The notes beneath the pieces were generated by a model. The model saw nothing but the letters and a program-made list of their open reading frames with translations, had not been told where the DNA came from and made no database searches. A stretch of 64,000 nucleotides of DNA, taken from positions 5,580,501 to 5,644,500 of the forward strand of contig NZ_CP146986.1 in the NCBI RefSeq assembly GCF_037126175.1, written 5' to 3'. The position numbers and the translations under genes are program-made. Of the stretch, positions 61,444 through 64,000 are shown piece after piece. Positions within the stretch are counted from its first letter, which is position 1. The number at the start of each line of letters is the position of its first letter. This DNA is from Pseudomonas sp. RSB 5.4 (lineage in GTDB: Bacteria > Pseudomonadota > Gammaproteobacteria > Pseudomonadales > Pseudomonadaceae).

Positions 61444-62154
61444 TTATTTGACGTGACGTCCGCCGTTGACGGTCAGGGTCGTGCCGGTGACATAGGGGTT
61501 GTCGAGCAGATAGCGCAGGCTCTGGTAGATCACTTCGCTGCCGGGCTCGATGCCCAGCGCGGATTTGGCCAGCGCCTTGGCGCGGTACGCCGCGTCGTCG
61601 TCGGGATTGAACAATAGCAGGGCCGGTGCGATGCCGTTGACCTTGATTGCCGGCGCATAGCGCGCGGCGAAGGACAGGGTCAGGCTGTCGAGCCCGGCCT
61701 TGCTGGCGCAATAACCGATGTGTTTGCTGCTGCCCTTGCGCGTGACATCGTCGCTGATGTGGATAATGTCGGCCGGCGTCGAGCGCTTGAGCAGGGCGGC
61801 GCAGTGCAGATTGATCAGGTACGGCGCGAGCATGTGCACATTGAGCATGCGTGTGAAGGCCTCGGCTTCACTGCCCGGGGTTTCCGCCAGCCATTCGGAG
61901 GCGTTGTGCACGATGGCGCGCAGGCTATCGGTGCGGGTCTTCAGTTCATCGATGAAGGCAAGGATGGCAGCTTCGCTGGAAAAGTCCGCGAACACGCCGA
62001 TAGCGCCCAGATCCTGCAAGGTTTGCACGCCGGGACGTTCGCTGCGGTAGGTAAAGATGACCCGATGGCCGTCCTCAAGCAAACGCTGCGCGCAGTGCAG
62101 ACCGACACGCTGGCCGGCACCGGTGATGAGGATCGGGGCGGAAGAAGTGGTCAT
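61444..62154 (-). CDS. folM: Dihydromonapterin reductase
   Basis: A 236-residue short-chain dehydrogenase. The cofactor loop is ILITGAGQRVGLHCAQ, the NNAG equivalent is VHNASEWL, and the active site is YCASK with upstream serine DD. The TGxxQRVG loop is typical of FolM/pteridine reductases. It reduces dihydromonapterin to tetrahydromonapterin, the cofactor of bacterial phenylalanine hydroxylase. First gene of folM-folE-folX. Confidence 0.9.
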   Translation of the reverse strand: MTTSSAPILITGAGQRVGLHCAQRLLEDGHRVIFTYRSERPGVQTLQDLGAIGVFADFSSEAAILAFIDELKTRTDSLRAIVHNASEWLAETPGSEAEAFTRMLNVHMLAPYLINLHCAALLKRSTPADIIHISDDVTRKGSSKHIGYCASKAGLDSLTLSFAARYAPAIKVNGIAPALLLFNPDDDAAYRAKALAKSALGIEPGSEVIYQSLRYLLDNPYVTGTTLTVNGGRHVK

Positions 62155-62236
62155 GAACGGCTCGCGTCGCGGTGGGAGTAAAAACTATAACAGTGACGCG
62201 GGGTGCCCACCTATCGCAAGACGGGTGCTGTGCTTT

Positions 62237-62327
62237 TGTGGGAGCCGGGCTTGCTCGCGAAGGCGGTGTGCCAGGCACGGATGCATCAACTGGCACGACG
62301 CTTTCGCGAGCAAGCCCGCTCCCACAT
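62237..62327. repeat. REPIN
   Basis: Inverted half-sites lie at about 62237-62263 and 62300-62327. The left one carries an extra C (GGAGCCGGGCTTGCTCGC). It sits between folM and the end of the monooxygenase-like gene. Confidence 0.85.
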
Positions 62328-62333
62328 GGGCGC

Positions 62334-62903
62334 TCAGCGGTTTTGAGACACTGGTTCAACAGGCAGTCGAGGTGCTGGAACACTGTTCAGCCAGTTCGCC
62401 AGCAACCGCGTCGACAACGGAATAAAGAAATACACCATCAACGGCGTCAGGCACGCCGTGCTGATCAACACCCGCGGCAGCAGGCTCATCTCGCCGAGCA
62501 ATGGCCCGAGGACAAAGTTGAACAGCAGCGACACCGGGAAGAACGCCAGCCAGATCGCCACGGCCTGTTTCCAGCGCGGTGGCCGTTGACCGGCCGCGCC
62601 GAACCAGCCTTCGATGCCGCTGACGCGGTGCTCTTTGGGGTGTGCAAACAGATCGCTGCCACGGGCCAGCCACGCGGTACGCGAGGCCGAGTGCTCCCAG
62701 GCGTGCAGGGTCTGCTCGTCGACGAAGCGGAAAATGATCTGGAATTCGTTGTCACCGGGTGGCGGAGCGAGCACGCCGGAACCCAGGTAACCGGGAAAGT
62801 CTGTGGCCAGTTGTTCGCCTTCGCGCAGCCAGGCCATCAGGTCCTGATAGCGGCCGTCGGCGACGCGACGCGCAACCATCAGCGTGACGGGGGAAGTAGA
62901 CAT
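62334..62903 (-). CDS. ABM (antibiotic biosynthesis monooxygenase-like) domain protein with membrane tail
   Basis: 189 residues. The N-terminal roughly 100 residues form a ferredoxin-like ABM domain (VTLMVARRVADGRYQDLMAWLREGEQLATDFPGYLGSGVL, FQIIFRFVDEQTLHAWEHS). The C-terminal roughly 75 residues contain two or three membrane helices (AVAIWLAFFPVSLLFNFVLGPLL, ISTACLTPLMVYFFIPL). The combination suggests a membrane-anchored enzyme of unknown substrate. CGGAGATACATA precedes the ATG at 62903. It is divergent from the MerR-type regulator, which may control it. Confidence 0.83.
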   Translation of the reverse strand: MSTSPVTLMVARRVADGRYQDLMAWLREGEQLATDFPGYLGSGVLAPPPGDNEFQIIFRFVDEQTLHAWEHSASRTAWLARGSDLFAHPKEHRVSGIEGWFGAAGQRPPRWKQAVAIWLAFFPVSLLFNFVLGPLLGEMSLLPRVLISTACLTPLMVYFFIPLSTRLLANWLNSVPAPRLPVEPVSQNR

Positions 62904-62954
62904 TATGTATCTCCGTATTCCGAGTGCGTCGCTCCGGGTAGGAACTTCGCAATA

Positions 62955-62978
62955 CGCAGGCGGGGGTAGGAGCCTGCG
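62955..62978. promoter_or_regulatory. Inverted repeat in the ABM/MerR divergent gap
   Basis: CGCAGGC, 10 bases (GGGGGTAGGA), then GCCTGCG. It lies 52 bp upstream of the ABM gene start and could be an operator or a leader hairpin. Confidence 0.35.
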
Positions 62979-63047
62979 CTTTTCAACAAGCAAGGATTAT
63001 TCCTGATTTTCGTGATTAAACCAGAGACGTTCGTCGCAGATCATTGC

Positions 63048-63076
63048 TTGAACGCTGATGGGGCATCGGATATAGA
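63048..63076 (+). promoter_or_regulatory. Good sigma-70 promoter for the MerR-family gene
   Basis: TTGAAC, 17 bases, then TATAGA(AT), ending 38 bases before the ATG. Confidence 0.6.
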
Positions 63077-63113
63077 ATGGGATCCAAGAACCATCAAGGA
63101 CATTGATCGGACA

Positions 63114-64000
63114 ATGCCTGTCAAAACGGACATTCACCCTGCCTCGCAGGCCTCTGTCACGCTCGAGCGTGAAGAGCTGTTTCCCATTCGTGAGGTTTCG
63201 CGGCTGACGGGCGTGAATCCCGTCACGCTACGTGCATGGGAGCGTCGCTACGGGTTGATTCAACCAACGCGCACCGAAAGCGGGCATCGTCTGTATTCGA
63301 TGACCGAAATCGAGCGTGTGCGCAGCATTGTCGACTGGATTGATCGCGGCGTGGCCGTGAGCAAGGTCGGCAAGATCCTCGCCAGGACCGAGCCGTTGAA
63401 AGCCTTGGCCCATATCATTTCCGATGATCTGGTACAGGCTGATTACGCGCAGTGGCAGCAGCAGGTGCAACTCGCCGTCAGTTCATTTGACGACCGGGCG
63501 CTGGATCAGGTCTACAACCAGATCTTCTCGTCCTACGCGTTGCCGGTGGTGTTTCACGACATCCTCATGCCTTTGTGGCTGCAGATGCTGCAGCGCCAGG
63601 ACGCCTTCGGCCAGACCAGCGAGTGGCTGTTTTTCGATGGCTTTCTGCGTGCGCGGGTCTTGCAGCGCATCGTCGTGCTGCGCGGCACGCAGCCGCGCAA
63701 GGTGGTCGTCAGCGCGCTGGCCGGTCAGTGCCGGGAGCTCGAGTTGCTGGTCGCCGCGTTGTTTCTCAGCGGCAATGACGCCGGGGTGCGGGTGCTGACC
63801 ACCGGTCAGCCATTCGATGAGTTGGCGCTGGTGTGCGAGCGGATCAAGCCGCAGGCGCTGGTGCTGTTTTCCAATCACGCTCCGACAGCCGATTTGCCGC
63901 GACGGTTGAACCGTCTGGCCTTGAGCCTCGATTGTCAGGTGATGCTGGCCGGTGATACCGCGGATCTGGCGCAGGACAGCTTGGCGGGTTCTTCAATTGG
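63114..64000 (+). CDS. MerR family regulator with cobalamin-binding-like C-terminal region (LitR/CarH-like), truncated by the window
   Basis: 295 codons are visible and the frame is open to the last base. The N-terminal helix-turn-helix is FPIREVSRLTGVNPVTLRAWERRYGLIQPTRTESGHRLYS (about 25-64). A helical B12-binding-like region (about 100-180) and a Rossmann-like part (VVVSALAGQCRELELLVAALF, LVLFSNHAP) follow. The canonical DxHxxG cobalamin motif is not seen (the region reads LAGQCREL), which fits class II LitR proteins that do not bind B12. In P. putida such regulators control light-induced genes including a photolyase and folE; a role here is inference. Confidence 0.85.
   Translation, partial: MPVKTDIHPASQASVTLEREELFPIREVSRLTGVNPVTLRAWERRYGLIQPTRTESGHRLYSMTEIERVRSIVDWIDRGVAVSKVGKILARTEPLKALAHIISDDLVQADYAQWQQQVQLAVSSFDDRALDQVYNQIFSSYALPVVFHDILMPLWLQMLQRQDAFGQTSEWLFFDGFLRARVLQRIVVLRGTQPRKVVVSALAGQCRELELLVAALFLSGNDAGVRVLTTGQPFDELALVCERIKPQALVLFSNHAPTADLPRRLNRLALSLDCQVMLAGDTADLAQDSLAGSSI

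Overview
The window is 64 kb of a high-GC gammaproteobacterial chromosome. It almost certainly comes from a member of the Pseudomonas fluorescens complex. Three things support this: the protein families and their lengths, the gene order (gatB to cysNC follows the Pseudomonas aeruginosa PAO1 order, read from memory of that genome), and many REP/REPIN palindromes of the P. fluorescens type with cores such as GGGAGCGGGCTTGCTCGC. I see no rRNA, tRNA, CRISPR array, prophage or intact insertion sequence. Nearly everything is core metabolism or cell-envelope biology. No clearly new multigene system is visible.

Layout. Positions 1-5076 hold a D-glucarate/galactarate catabolic run: the end of 5-keto-4-deoxyglucarate dehydratase, a semialdehyde dehydrogenase, an MFS sugar-acid transporter and galactarate dehydratase. 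Positions 5310-8245 hold an AEC transporter, a carboxymuconolactone-decarboxylase-like protein coupled to a Ca2+/Na+ antiporter, and an RlpA-like lipoprotein. Positions 8438-11649 are gatCAB on the minus strand, divergent from mreBCD-maf-rng-yhdP-nit-tldD (11861-23057). The darP gene lies on the minus strand between tldD and pmbA. Positions 25337-29106 hold the iron-responsive fagA-fumC-orfX-sodA operon followed by a ZIP metal permease. Minus-strand genes from 36173 down to 29144 form kdsD-kdsC-lptC-lptA-lptB-rpoN-hpf-ptsN-rapZ-ptsO, which combine LPS core sugar synthesis and transport, sigma-54 and the nitrogen PTS. Plus-strand genes from 36449 form mlaFEDCB-ibaG-murA-hisG-hisD-hisC. Then come algW (minus), a Nif3-like gene and cysD-cysNC (46809-49634).

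Positions 49635-50307 are a gene-free, strongly structured repeat zone. After it come pta-plsC (minus), DUF3565 and slyD (divergent from one CATG), a glutathione peroxidase, an Old Yellow Enzyme, a GT4 glycosyltransferase, cysZ, trxB, and a minus-strand pterin cluster folM-folE-folX followed by DUF1244 and HopJ-like genes. The window ends with a membrane-anchored monooxygenase-like gene divergent from a MerR/LitR-type regulator that runs off the edge.

The genes form coherent modules: cell shape and peptidoglycan (mreBCD, murA, rlpA), outer-membrane assembly and lipid asymmetry (kds, lpt, mla), envelope stress (algW), sulfate uptake and activation (cysZ, cysDNC), reduced pterins (folE/M/X) and oxidative or iron stress (sodA, fumC, gpx, trxB). 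The points most worth a second look are small-scale: an ATT start codon on mreC, a 107/108-bp tandem triplication that copies the end of a glycosyltransferase gene together with a REP, a terminator-like hairpin between hisG and hisD, a perfect operator-like palindrome upstream of cysD, and the structured repeat at about 49,700-50,110.
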